Shown here: positions 1 through 9,982 of the stretch, piece by piece
Numbering within the stretch: the stretch's first letter is position 1
Layout: every line of letters starts with the position of its first letter
Translations under genes and position numbers: made by a program
Source: Leptodontidium sp. MPI-SDFR-AT-0119
Lineage: Eukaryota; Ascomycota; Leotiomycetes; Helotiales; Leptodontidiaceae
Direction of reading: 5' to 3'
Assembly (NCBI GenBank): GCA_020726505.1
Contig: JAHLEZ010000010.1
Span: 2,170,001 to 2,234,000, forward strand
DNA length: 64,000 nt
The notes under the pieces: generated by a model
Seen by the model: only the letters and a program-made list of their open reading frames with translations
Told to the model about the DNA's origin: nothing
Database searches by the model: none

Positions 1-793
1 ATGCTTCCACCCCAATCAACCCCAACAATCCCATTCTCCAACCCCCACTTGCGCCCCATGCAAGTTGTGCCTTCTCAAACCACGGCGGATATGCTCCGGC
101 CAAACCCCAATCGATGAGCCATATCTCCCCCTCGTCGTCAAGGAGTATATTGCGCTCGTTGAGGTCTAAATGGCACATCACCAGCTTATTGAATTTCCCG
201 GAAAAAGCCCCAGGTGGTAAATGCGTAGCATGGCCATAGTCGTGGCATACAAGAAGGCGGCCGTTGTACCACTCTTCCAGGTCGTTGGGCGATTCGAATG
301 GGCCTGCTCCATACCCAGTGAAAAGAGCACCTTCAGAAATGCCTCCACCAATTGGGCCTGGAGTTTTAAGATCGAGGTTTTGGAGTTGACATATATATTC
401 GTGAATTTGAGATTGAATACCACGGCGAGCTATCTCGTCAAGTTCGTCCCAAATATCAATCAGGACTTTTCCGTTGATATACTCCATCAAAATATAACAC
501 GTGTTGAATTCGTCATCTTCAGTCGCGTCTTCGGCCTCCCACGCATCAATGACAGCTGGTAGGCGGATTTTGGTATGCTCTGCAACATATTGCATAGTTC
601 GTGCCTCTGAAAGATGGATGTGTCGGCCCCATTTCACTATCGCGGAGCTTGTCACTCGAGCCAGTGAGGCAGCACCTTCACACCAACGGATTTCTGGGGC
701 AACAGAGATGCTTTCAATGATCTCGTCACGAGTGACCAATGCTAGATTCCTGCCCTCAAGGGGATATATGTCCGCCGCGATTTTTGGAGACAT
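1..793 (-). CDS. APH/choline-kinase-like phosphotransferase, C-terminus cut by window edge
   Basis: The minus frame is open from ATG at 793 to the left edge (264 codons, no stop), so the C-terminus lies outside the window. The motif HLDLNERNILL followed by a beta-hairpin and LIDWG matches the catalytic loop (H-x-D-x4-N) and metal-binding segment of the aminoglycoside-phosphotransferase/choline-kinase fold. The middle holds GPIGGG and GYGAGPFESP, typical of fungal members of the APH family of unknown substrate. These proteins are thought to phosphorylate small molecules in the cytosol; no substrate can be read here. No intron is needed in the visible part. The start is the first Met in a long open frame and precedes a plausible N-lobe. 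Family assignment is firm and the function open. Confidence 0.85.
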   Translation of the reverse strand, partial: MSPKIAADIYPLEGRNLALVTRDEIIESISVAPEIRWCEGAASLARVTSSAIVKWGRHIHLSEARTMQYVAEHTKIRLPAVIDAWEAEDATEDDEFNTCYILMEYINGKVLIDIWDELDEIARRGIQSQIHEYICQLQNLDLKTPGPIGGGISEGALFTGYGAGPFESPNDLEEWYNGRLLVCHDYGHATHLPPGAFSGKFNKLVMCHLDLNERNILLDDEGEIWLIDWGLAGAYPPWFEKAQLAWGASGGWRMGLLGLIGVEA

Positions 794-1492
794 GATAGTC
801 TGTGAGCCTGAGTCGTGGGTGGCCGGGTCTGGTGTTTGTTGGTGATGAACGAGACTTGAAAGTTCATCCACCACATCCTTGATAGCGCAACCGCGGCCGG
901 CGCTTCACGGCCGCACCTTTTCTGCCACCAATTAAAATTTCAGTTCGCTTGGCCTGGCCATTAGAAGCGCGCGGCTAGGGCCAGTTGACGCACGACGTGA
1001 CTTCCTCGCCACCAACCATTTCTTCATCACCAACACTCCCTCATTTCCAAATTCCCCACGTCCAGCAAGTGATTTGATGACAGCTTCATCTGGAGGCTAG
1101 GGCCTGCAGTCCCGCGCGCCTGTCATTTGCTATGGACTCGGTGCCATTGTTTGGAAAAGCCGGATTAGGCAGATGGATGCGCTCGACTTTCCAAATTTAA
1201 TCATGGAATCTAATTTGGGCATGAGCAGTGCCTGCTATTTCAAAGATCATATCTCGTAGAAGTATTCTACTAAATTGATAGACTTCCAGCCAGTGCTATA
1301 AAGATGACTGTGGTTCCCTCAGAAAATCAACCAGAATCAACAAACCGCCTTCCACTTCAATCACCTCTCAGATCCAGCACAATAATATATTTTACTATAT
1401 TCTTTGCTTTCTCTTTGAGATACATACCATTATCTAGCAATTGTATCCTACCACTAGCCTTGTTTCTATTTTATATCTTTCCTCGGCCCAAA
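794..1492. other. Divergent intergenic region
   Basis: This holds the presumed shared upstream region of the minus-strand kinase and the plus-strand gene starting at 1493. A TATA-like CTATAAAG lies near 1297, about 195 bases before the chosen downstream start. No further gene is supported. Confidence 0.5.
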
Positions 1493-2041
1493 ATGCCTCT
1501 TGCTTATATCCCCAAGTCTCTCGCCAATACCGCACGCTCCGAGCCTGTCACAGCCATCTACCTTTGCGCCTATGCACCCACCGCAGTCTCCGCTCCCCCC
1601 AAACCTGGGGCCTCTGTCAACGGAACAATGACCAACCATTGGGTCATGTACCTCGTGGCATCCTCTACTCAATCCATACGTTTCGATCCCAGTCCCACAG
1701 GTCCAGGAAACTCCCTTGATCTCATTATTACTAGCAAGAACCATGCCTACACCAACAATGCCGTTAAGAGCATGCACCTCACCCCTACGGCAAACCTCAC
1801 TGTTGGACATGTCTTCGATCACATCACCAATTGCAAGTATGACAACTATACTTTCAGCGCTGGAGGGCAGGGATGTAGATTTTGGATCTACTCCGTTGTG
1901 GAATTGCTGAGTTCAGCTGGGTATATCACTGATAGCTCGGAGGTGAATGCTTCTACAGAGGCTTTGGGGATTGTGTGGACTATGGGAGGGGGTCGCGTTC
2001 CCGCCGGTCAGCAGACGGGTATGACTAAGGGCACCTTTTAG
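1493..2041 (+). CDS. Small fungal protein, DUF7770-like
   Basis: Single-exon frame of 182 aa, starting MPLAYIPKSL. The frame is open upstream to an ATG at 1304, but the extra N-terminus is low-complexity and hydrophobic and looks like translated leader. The ATG at 1493 follows CCCAAA, a good fungal initiation context. The core NHWVMYLV, followed by a beta-rich stretch and a C-terminal helix around CRFWIYSVVELL, resembles the fungal DUF7770 family, whose function is unknown. There is no signal peptide with the short start. The DUF assignment is from memory of the family pattern and should be treated as tentative; that it is a real gene is more likely because of even codon use and context. Confidence 0.55.
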   Translation: MPLAYIPKSLANTARSEPVTAIYLCAYAPTAVSAPPKPGASVNGTMTNHWVMYLVASSTQSIRFDPSPTGPGNSLDLIITSKNHAYTNNAVKSMHLTPTANLTVGHVFDHITNCKYDNYTFSAGGQGCRFWIYSVVELLSSAGYITDSSEVNASTEALGIVWTMGGGRVPAGQQTGMTKGTF

Positions 2042-4918
2042 GGTCCTTATGATTATTGGAAGACGTTGGAAAGTCATGGTGATGGATACCAGAGATGGAT
2101 ATGGATTCTGGAACCTGGGCATAAGATTAGATGAGATATAGTGTAAGGTACTGGATACGTGTCGCTCATCTTAACAAAGAATTTTCTGTGGCCTGTTATT
2201 TGTTTTGCTGAACGGTAGATGGTAAACATTTTAACTCTTAACCTCTACAACCCGCTCTAGTCAAGTATTCTCTGGATAAATTAAAATGAAATGTCCACTT
2301 CAGGCAAGAGGCTTTAATGTGGTATTTTCCAAACAATACCCACGCATGAGCTTTGTAGAGATATCTGTCACTGTCAAATGCTATGTTAGTGTAACAAGCC
2401 CTAAGGTTTGGTGTTGGTTTGAGGGGTAAGTCGTTGGTTTTGTTGTACGGATAGGAACGCTGTCATTTATCAAGAGTAAGTTAAATTACGAGTTACACAG
2501 CATATATGAAAATGCTTCATTGAGTGAAACTCAGAGCTTCGATTCAAAGGAAACATATGCTGTTATATAGAGCTCTTATGGTCTGGGCCGTATAAGGACC
2601 CTCCAACGGTCCATGAACCTCTCTTTAAGACCACTCACCCACGGGACCTCGCAGCCTATCACGTGATCCTACTTACTGGCTCCTGCTATAGTTCTCTGTG
2701 CTTACCGAGCCTCAGGCCATATCTTACCATGTGGTCGTAACAATTCGGATCTGTCTTATGGCGACGAGGTCCCACCATAGTCAAAGGGATGGCCTAATCG
2801 AGTATGAGTATCTATTTAGGGCTCGTGGGGAGCTGTGGTTGATCATTGACTTGTCGTCCAGCTCATGAACTAAGTCCGTTGCTTATAGCTATTAATAAGT
2901 ACCTGATTTGAAACTCTATAGGACGGAATAGTCCCTCCGAAGATCTGAAATTTTCGCCACAATTCCCTAACTTATCAAGGATAGACATAAAACTAGGCGT
3001 AGCTAAAGGAGACCCTATTTGCTTTCGATACAATACCTTGCACAAAAGCGGCCGCATTATTTGGCTTGGGAATTCTTGGTTGGTGCATTTTTGGACTGGA
3101 TTGAAGTATATCTGCACTAAAATGTTGGATCTGTATATTAGTATACAGTAGCACTGGCTAAATTCGAGATTTGGTTATGAGATAGGATAAGGGTTTAAAG
3201 AGGGCTGCCCAAATTAGACACTGTCAATTGTTAATAGCTCTACTGAAAATCTTTGGTTGATAAAGGGAGAACGTTTAAAAAAAAACATTAAACTGTGCTG
3301 GTTTCTTGAGCTTAGTCTTCTTAAGAGTAGGAAGTGCAAGAGCTTATACATTCCTTTCATCTCTCGCCGCCTTGTGTCTATTTGCCGTTCACAGTTGCCA
3401 CGCCATCAATGCAGAGACTATAGTACAAGGGGGATCTTTAGAGAACGTAGGGTTGGCCCCTTCTTCTCCACTCTGCCCTTAGTAATACTACCTTTGTATG
3501 TTAAGTTTGTAGTCATTCTGCGAGGTAGTTGACGTTTGAGAGAAATTCAACCTCGCCCTCTTACTATTCCGTGCAAAGTTGAGCTGAGCCGTCTTCTTAT
3601 CAGGACGAGACTATCTCCCTACCGGCATTACGAGTCTACGCCGCTCCCTGTCCCCAATAAATTCATTGGCTCCAACTGGAGTTCATACAGATCCAAGGCG
3701 TCTAGGTCAATTTCACAGACATTTGAGTTCTGGAATTCGCAGCATCAGAGCTCACAGTGCTCTACCGTTCCCACTTCTTCCTCTGCCCCTAGGGACTACT
3801 GCTTCAAAAGATACCTTAAGCGGATTATAGGTCCTCGATTTCTTTTCCTTTTTATATTCGGGGCAGGCATTCGGAATTAGGGTATCTTATGCGAGTTTTA
3901 AAAACATAAAAAGGACAGGTTTTATCTTTAATAATTCTTGTTCCTTACCTAATCTAACCAGTTCTTAGGATTGGCCAGGTTATACTTTTAGTATTTCTTG
4001 TTTCACTAGTCACCTATCTTGCTGACTAAATGTTCAAATTTGATTAAAACTCTATCTTATCGACCAATTAGGTCCCTAGTCTACATCTAGTCTAATAAAA
4101 TGCGTAGGCGACTAGTGGGCACTGCCTAAGGACTGCTTAAGTTGCTTAGGGGGCTCAGGTGAGCTGGGTAAGGAGAGGGTGAGCCGAGGGCGATTAGCGC
4201 CTGAGTAAAAGCGGCCAACTTACTAACCAACCTTGGGACAAAACAAAAAAAAAAAAGCTGTATACAACTACCAAAATACAAATCTTCGAGTTTTAGCCCC
4301 ATGGTACTCCAAATCTGGGTAAGCAAATAGGGGCACAAAGGAATTAAGCGAAGGACATTGGCCGCTTGATCGAAAACAACAACAACAATAACAAAAAGAG
4401 GGTTGAATCCTACTCAAAATATCAAACTCATCTTATTCTCGAACATCCTAAAAAGCAACCTAAAAGCTGACAAATCATGATCACACATTGCCCTCAATCC
4501 CAGACAGTCACGCGGACGCAGCCCTCCGTCTGGTTTCGGCTAAGGTACATACCTCCGAACTCTTATTAATTAAACAACAAACTCAACAAGGAACATCTCA
4601 CAACCGAAGTATACTTTATCCGTTTCCTAAATTAATGTACCTGAGTCTGCGTGATCATTCAAACGACCCTGCCATGCCTAGCAAACCCCGCATTTGGGCT
4701 CGCGGCTGAAATCACACCGGAGCCGCCATTCCTGCCGGCTGCTGACACGCACCATAACTACCACTTCCTACCATCTCTAGCCGACAGATCAATATGTGGA
4801 CAAATATGCTGACCGTTTCTTGTTAAAAAGCTTTTTCGGGCTTTGGCGTATAAATACATCGATCTCACTCGTTCTTTTCCGTGTGAATATTCATCTGTAC
4901 CTCGCATCTGCAGTAACC
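2042..4918. other. Long intergenic stretch, possible transposon remnants and Cip1 promoter
   Basis: No conserved protein can be read in any frame; the open frames are short with no recognisable motif. The stretch 2560-3120 has a look of degraded repeat DNA (direct stops in all frames, AT-rich patches), but I found no terminal repeats or element-specific motif. The last 400 bases are the promoter of the gene at 4919. Confidence 0.4.
4849..4856 (+). promoter_or_regulatory. TATA box of the Cip1-like gene
   Basis: TATAAATA sits 70 bases before the ATG at 4919, a usual distance for a fungal core promoter. A GGCTAA hexamer (4538-4543, an Xyr1/XlnR-type site) and CCGGAG (4717-4722, matching the CreA consensus SYGGRG) lie upstream. 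These short motifs can occur by chance. Confidence 0.5.
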
Positions 4919-5696
4919 ATGTTCCGCCAATTCGCTCTTCTTGCTCTGGCTATCCTTCCGTCGTCGCTTGCTCAAGTATCTGAGGGATTTGAGAGCGGTT
5001 GGGACGAGACTGCTTGGCCTACTTACGCGGCTGATTGCAACCAGGGTGGAAAGGTCACTCTCGACACCTCAACTGCTCACACTGGCAAGAATTCCATGAG
5101 GGTGGATGGTGCGGGTGGATACTGCGGACACATTTTCTTCGGCACGACAAAAGTTCCTAGCGGTGATGTTTTCGTTCGGACATGGCTGTATGTATATTCC
5201 ACTCCAACCTTTTCGACTTTCTCAAAACCGATACTGATTTTAATCAATGCACAGAAAAGCCTCCAAGGCTCTCACCGACTCTCACGTCTCTTTCATCACA
5301 ATGCCCGACTCAGCGCAAGGATCCAAGAAACACCTCCGCATTGGAGGACAGTCAAAGATCATAATGTACAACCGCGAAAGCGACGACGCTACACTTCCCG
5401 ATCTATCTCCCCAAGGCATCGCCACCTCTGCCGCTCTTCCGGCCGGTTCATGGCAATGTTTCGAGTACCATCTGGGCCCTGACGGTACGGTGGAGACATG
5501 GTTGAATGACAAGGCGATTGCGGGGTTGACGAGCAAGACGGGTGTCGCGAATGCAAATGCGGCGCAGTGGCAGAGGAGCAGTATCAAGCCGAAGGTTACA
5601 GCTATTAACTTTGGGTGGGAGAGTTATGGAGGGGACACGAATACGTTCTGGTATGATGATATTGCGGTTAGCTCGACTCGTGTTGGATGCACATAG
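4919..5696 (+). CDS. cip1: Cip1-like secreted protein (cellulose-induced, no CBM)
   Basis: Two exons, 4919-5187 and 5255-5696, joined over a 67-nt GTATGT...CAG intron; product 236 aa. Residues 1 to about 19 form a signal peptide ending ALPSSLAQ-like (MFRQFALLALAILPSSLAQ). The mature part follows Trichoderma reesei Cip1 closely: FESGWDETAWP near the start, DCNQGGKVTLDTS, GYCGHIFFGTTKVPSGD, HLRIGGQSK, NRESDDATLPDLSP, CFEYHLGPDGT, INFGWESYGGD and the ending STRVGCT. Cip1 is an extracellular beta-jelly-roll protein of the cellulolytic secretome, structurally like alginate/glucuronan lyases (PL7 fold); its activity is still debated. Unlike T. reesei Cip1, there is no linker or C-terminal CBM1: the protein stops right after the catalytic-like domain. 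Probably induced with cellulases. Recognition is confident; enzymatic role is not. Confidence 0.93.
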
Positions 5697-5749
5697 GTGA
5701 CGTTTGTATATCCAGATAAACCGGGCACGAGGTGTATATAGTTCGATGT

Positions 5750-5914
5750 TGTACGTAAGGGGGTAGAAGGTGGGTCTCGTCAGCCCATGTCAGGCGGGGA
5801 GGTTATTCTCCCAATCAACAGTCTGGAGTTCTAGAATTTTCTCCATAAACTTCCTCAAATGGTAAGGCAGAATACTTGGGTGGACGAGACCCACCTTCTA
5901 CCCCCTTACGTACA
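5750..5914. mobile_element. MITE-like element with 32-bp perfect terminal inverted repeats
   Basis: Bases 5750-5781 and 5883-5914 are perfect reverse complements of each other (32 bp), starting TGTACGTAAGGGGGTAG and ending with its complement, and they enclose 101 bp of unrelated sequence. TA lies at the outer end of the arms, as expected of a Tc1/mariner-type TA target. The total size of 165 bp with no coding capacity fits a miniature inverted-repeat element. It begins 53 bases after the stop of the Cip1-like gene, so it probably lies in its 3' UTR. No second copy is visible in the window. Confidence 0.75.
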
Positions 5915-6007
5915 TACCTAGAAAGTAGAGGTGTTAAGCGAGATACTCAGATTGCGGTTCTTTGATTGCAGACACTTGCCATGTACTCAGATAAACGAAA
6001 GTCCTTC

Positions 6008-6127
6008 ACATACGACCATAGACTGAAGAGATATTGGGCATCCCGTCCGCTCTGCCATACACAAGCTTCAGATCGGTGGATTAGTAGTTGGGTGGGTGAC
6101 CACCAGCGAATACCCACTGTTGTATGT
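6008..6127 (+). rRNA. 5S ribosomal RNA
   Basis: A 120-nt segment starting ACATACGACCATAG and ending GTTGTATGT, whose ends pair to form helix I. CCCGTCCGCTCTGCC in loop B/helix III, and GGATTAGTAGTTGGGTGGG followed by TGACCACCAGCGAA in the internal control region, match the fungal 5S rRNA. The helix II arms CTGAAG and CTTCAG are complementary, so the fold is kept. T-runs follow directly (TTTTATTTTTT), as expected for RNA polymerase III termination. Dispersed single 5S genes are normal in filamentous ascomycetes. A divergent pseudocopy cannot be excluded without comparing other copies, but every paired element I checked is intact. Confidence 0.92.
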
Positions 6128-6369
6128 TTTATTTTTTGCCTTTCTTTTTGCTGTTGTGGGGCATGGAGATCCACTTGCCAAGTGCTGTCTCATTTCAACA
6201 GGCATAAAAAAGCTTCCATGCAGCATCATAACAATCATGTAACAAGTAATGTTTCTGTAAATATCATTTCATTATGTCATTAGGCATACTGTGTACATGT
6301 CGTTTTCTTTGAAGATCGTCCAACGGTTGTTTCCCTATCCTGCTGCTGTCATAAAAATCCATCAACCAT

Positions 6370-6597
6370 CTACTCCACCTCGATCAAAGCTAGACCGTTC
6401 GCAGTCGCGGCAGCAACATCGAAGCTGGAATTGAACGATCCAGAGCCCTTGACAAGAGCACCAAGTGTCAATCCCTGAGCGAATCCGGCATCGTAGGGGA
6501 ACTCAGCAGAGAAGGTTGTCATGCTCCCATTGGTGGTGACGTTCGAGATGGGTACAACGACAGGAAGGTTCCAGAGGTGGGGAGTGGGAACCGACAA
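6370..6597 (-). pseudogene. Coding relic, C-terminal end of an unrecognised protein
   Basis: A minus-strand frame of about 75 codons has strong gene-like codon use (GC-rich third positions) and ends cleanly with TAG after LALIEVE. It has no ATG at its 5' end: the frame enters from an AT-rich stretch with stops and no good 3' splice site. The sequence contains NVTTNGSMTTFSAEF and GSGSFNSSFDVAAA, with several N-glycosylation sites, so it may once have belonged to a secreted or surface protein. I do not recognise the family. The rest of 6128-7210 shows nothing else. Confidence 0.5.
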
Positions 6598-7210
6598 TTA
6601 TAGGGCCATAAAATTACTGCCCTCAGTAAAAAAGCTTGACTCGATCATCTGCAGAAACCCTAGACCCGATGTCTAAACTAGTTGATCAGCGCTTGCCGAC
6701 GATGTTTTCTCGCTTTCACAATGAAATCTGAGAATTTGAAAAGCTGTGGTGTATTATTATTTCAAATGGTTTCCTTTCAAAACTTTCTATTCAAATCTCC
6801 GAGAAAGTTGACGTGTTGTCCTGTCGGAAGACTACTTGCGTGTTGTCGTCTCGGGTAATACCCCGCGTGGGCATTCTTGAATGCCCGCCCACCAGAGTGC
6901 GGTCCCAGAACCATGACTTCAAAAATGCAGAGTGAAGTTCTAATTATCTACCGTAGCTTGACTGTAAAGATATTATTCAAAACTCATGTATTCTTATCCA
7001 ATCTGCCTCGTCTCCATTTATTTCAAACCTTATCCTGGATCTCAGTCCCGGAGCAGGAAGGCTGATTGCACAGCCACCGAGGCGCATTGGAGTGCACATG
7101 CAGGGGAACGGCACAAGAACCACATGAAAGGAAACTTGTAATCGTGATTGTTGAAATCTATAAATTTTTTTTTTCTTTTGACAAATCCAAACTCTTCAGT
7201 CCTTCTTGTG

Positions 7211-7885
7211 ATGGATCCTTCGTCGTCAACAATTTCACCACCTTCTTACAAACCACTCAGCGAACTATACGTCCAATCATGCGGCAACCTGGGCATGAGC
7301 TGGGTCATGCACAAAGGTCGGAATCTCGCCTTTCGCAACTACAAAAATGAACCGGCACTGTATAGTCTCGAAGTCTCGAACCACTCCAAGGGAAATACAG
7401 TTATCCTACGCAAAGGCGGCTCGAAAGAAGAAGCGACAATTTCGCAGGCGACAGAAACAGCCAATTCTGGGGAGTACCTGGTCAATGGCCCCTTAGGCGA
7501 GGAAATTATGGAAAAGAGTGGGAAGGACAAGTACCTGTGGATTGTTCCGTCCGCTTTATGTCCTCCGAAACTCACACCATATGAGAAAGAGGACCCGAAT
7601 AAGAAATCGACGTTCCATTGGATCAGAACGCCTCGAGTCGAAGGGAAGATTGCTACTTTTGCTTCGCCGAATTGGAAATTGCATGATAAGGAGAGTGGGG
7701 GAGTGCATGCTGTGTTTGTGGAGAATTGGGATGGCACTACGGATAGAGGACAGATTCAGTTCCAAAGGAGCTTTGGGGAGAATTGGGAGATGAGTGTTTT
7801 GGTCTCGGTTGGGATTGTAGCTGAGAGGGAGAGGGCAAGGAGGGATAGGAGGGGTAATTTCACGAAGGGGTTCATGTTGTGGTGA
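7211..7885 (+). CDS. Unrecognised conserved-looking fungal protein
   Basis: Single exon, 224 aa from ATG 7211 (MDPSSSTISPPSYKPL). The frame extends back to 7148, but that extension is a translated AT-rich leader. Features: a proline/serine N-terminus, then LYVQSCGNLGMSWVMHKG, a basic beta-rich middle, WIVPSALCPP, STFHWIRTPRV, FASPNWKLHD, AVFVENWDGTTDRG and a C-terminal arginine-rich tail (ERERARRDRR). The alternating short beta strands and the NWKLHD / ENWDG motifs recall fungal tubby-C-terminal-like (LURP/phospholipid-scramblase-like) proteins, but this is only an impression. There is no signal peptide or transmembrane segment. It is probably a real gene, because codon use is even and the frame is long and clean; the function is unknown. 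Confidence 0.65.
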   Translation: MDPSSSTISPPSYKPLSELYVQSCGNLGMSWVMHKGRNLAFRNYKNEPALYSLEVSNHSKGNTVILRKGGSKEEATISQATETANSGEYLVNGPLGEEIMEKSGKDKYLWIVPSALCPPKLTPYEKEDPNKKSTFHWIRTPRVEGKIATFASPNWKLHDKESGGVHAVFVENWDGTTDRGQIQFQRSFGENWEMSVLVSVGIVAERERARRDRRGNFTKGFMLW

Positions 7886-8099
7886 TGAGGAGTCGATATG
7901 TCAAGATAAGGAGACAAGAATTCATGCATGTAACAAATTTATTAACTATCTTATCCGTCCTCTCAAGGCAAAAAGTCATACAGCTAGCCATCCTTCTTCC
8001 CTCCCCATAAGCCTGCAATTGTTTCTGGCACAATGACCTCACCAACCTCGAACTAAACTGTACAGTTCCTAGCTTTGATGAACGTCAATGTTTCCTCAT

Positions 8100-8840
8100 T
8101 TACCACGGAATAGGCTCTCCGGAAACAGCAGTGAAAGTCCCGGTCTTCTCAAGCGAAGCGCCATCAATCAACTTCACCATCCCCTCAATACTCGCCTCCA
8201 GAGTCATAGGCGCCTCAGTCATCCCCACTCCAAGAGCAGCAGTCGTACCCATCTCAGTCTGCACCCAACCCGGATTAAACGCCGCCGAAACCACCGTTGG
8301 ATTCTCAAACGCAATCTTCCTCACGAGATAATTCGCCGCCGACTTGCTTATTCCGTAAGCGAAGAATGGAACAGGAAAGCTCTCCATGTCTGCGATTGAA
8401 CCGATGCTAGAGGTGATAACTAGGAATTTGGGGGATGATGAAGCAAGTAGGAGAGGCATGAATGCTTGGATTAAAGTCAAGGGACCGATGGTGTTGACTT
8501 CGAAATGACGGCGGACTGTGTCTGGGGTAGTCTCGAGGACTGGAGCGATGGTGTCGAGAAGGCCGGCATTGGAGAGCAAGATGTCGACCTTGGTGATGTT
8601 GTATTTGGATTTCAGCTCTTCTACTGCGGCAGCGGGATCACTGTCGACCGTTGCGTCGAGCTTGACGATGATGATCTTGCTGTCTTTGCCGACGGGAATT
8701 GAGCTCAGGGACTTGGTGCCTGCTGCTGTGTCGCGAACTGCGGCGATGATTGTAGTGTTTGGGCGGGTGATGATAGCTGAGAGGATGCCTTTTCCGATTC
8801 CTCTGCCAGCACCGGTGATGACATATGTGAGTCCAGACAT
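8100..8840 (-). CDS. Short-chain dehydrogenase/reductase (norsolorinic-acid-ketoreductase-like)
   Basis: Single exon, 246 aa. The Rossmann fold begins at once: TGAGRGIG at residues 9-16 (dinucleotide binding), then VKLDAT, LLSNAGLL (the NAG strand-4 motif), NTIGP, the catalytic serine in ITSSIGS, and YGISKSA (Y-x3-K). After the active site comes FNPGWVQTEMG, the PG-x-x-x-T motif of classical SDRs. The length is normal for a classical NAD(P)H-dependent SDR. It resembles the fungal group often annotated as norsolorinic acid ketoreductase or C-factor-like; that name does not imply aflatoxin chemistry. No polyketide or other cluster genes are near, so a general carbonyl reductase role in the cytosol is likely. 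The substrate is unknown. Confidence 0.93.
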   Translation of the reverse strand: MSGLTYVITGAGRGIGKGILSAIITRPNTTIIAAVRDTAAGTKSLSSIPVGKDSKIIIVKLDATVDSDPAAAVEELKSKYNITKVDILLSNAGLLDTIAPVLETTPDTVRRHFEVNTIGPLTLIQAFMPLLLASSSPKFLVITSSIGSIADMESFPVPFFAYGISKSAANYLVRKIAFENPTVVSAAFNPGWVQTEMGTTAALGVGMTEAPMTLEASIEGMVKLIDGASLEKTGTFTAVSGEPIPW

Positions 8841-9982
8841 GTTGGATGTAGATGCGTCTCTTAGTTGGAGAATATATGAGAAAGTTGTTTTGGGCGGGGA
8901 AAGTCTTGGTCAAGTTGATTTCGTTGAGTTGATGTGGTGTATATGCTATGAGTTCGGTACGATGTTGAAATTGTTGATGCAGAAAACATTCAATCTAAAA
9001 GACTTCTTCCCATCATTATATACCCACTAGGTCTTCAATAGAAGCCACCATCAACATCGGACATACTGCACCCGAACCCAAAATTATCAAGCACTGGCTG
9101 TGTAACCAAATACCGTACCTGCATTCCGCATCTACCATTTTTGCTCTAATTAGCAAAAGCGCCGCATGTCGTCCACTCTATCTCAACAACCAAGATATGT
9201 TGTTGCCCAAAGAAGGCAAGAATTGATGACACCCTTCGGAGCAAAGCTACAAATCAAGAATGTTGATTTCAATGCATGTTTATTACCTTTCACTCATCCC
9301 AACACTATTACCCAAGTATAGTATACTATCATGCAAAAGCTCAGTTTCTACAGCCTAAGGCAATTGATGCAGACGTGGTGCTGATCAAGCATTCGAGGTT
9401 TATTTCCGCTTTGGGACAGAGGTCTGCATGAATCCCCCAACTTTCTCGCTTAGCGCATGTTGTTGTTCACTAATCGTGCCGCCTGCATTAAAGCCGCTGT
9501 GAAATTCAGGAATTAGTCCACTATGTGGTGTGTCAGCAGATTTCCTTTTGTCTCTTGGTTCGGCTGTCTATTTGGTAGTGTTTTCTTTATACAGAGGATG
9601 AAAAAGGATGTTACCAAGACGCGGGGGCGCCTGCAGAGATTTGTGACATCACTTTGATATCATGCGGTATTCACCGTTTCTGAAGATTCTTGATCTTAAG
9701 AAAACGCCTGGGTATATTGTCATGTACCTAACTTTTCCTTCTCCCTCTCCATTCTCTCAATTCGCACCCACCGAGACCGCCATCTCGTCATACGTCAAGT
9801 TGGCTTGTGCCTCTCGTCGGACCTCCTCCTGATGACTATTTTCAACAAATCCATAGGTAATGTAGATATTAGAAAGTGTCATAGAATTGACATTATCTAT
9901 AGACAAATCACTAGCTGTTTCGGTAAGGACCAGAACCTCTACAAATTCTAAAATATCTCTACATTGCTTTCCACGCCTATCT
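8841..9982. other. Intergenic region
   Basis: Upstream region of the SDR gene and 3' side of the Ulp1-like gene. Only short frames without recognisable motifs; nothing else seen. Confidence 0.5.

Noticed and set aside
2560..3120. LTR retrotransposon remnant
   Set aside because: The texture is suggestive, but I found no paired repeats, primer-binding site or Gag/Pol motif.
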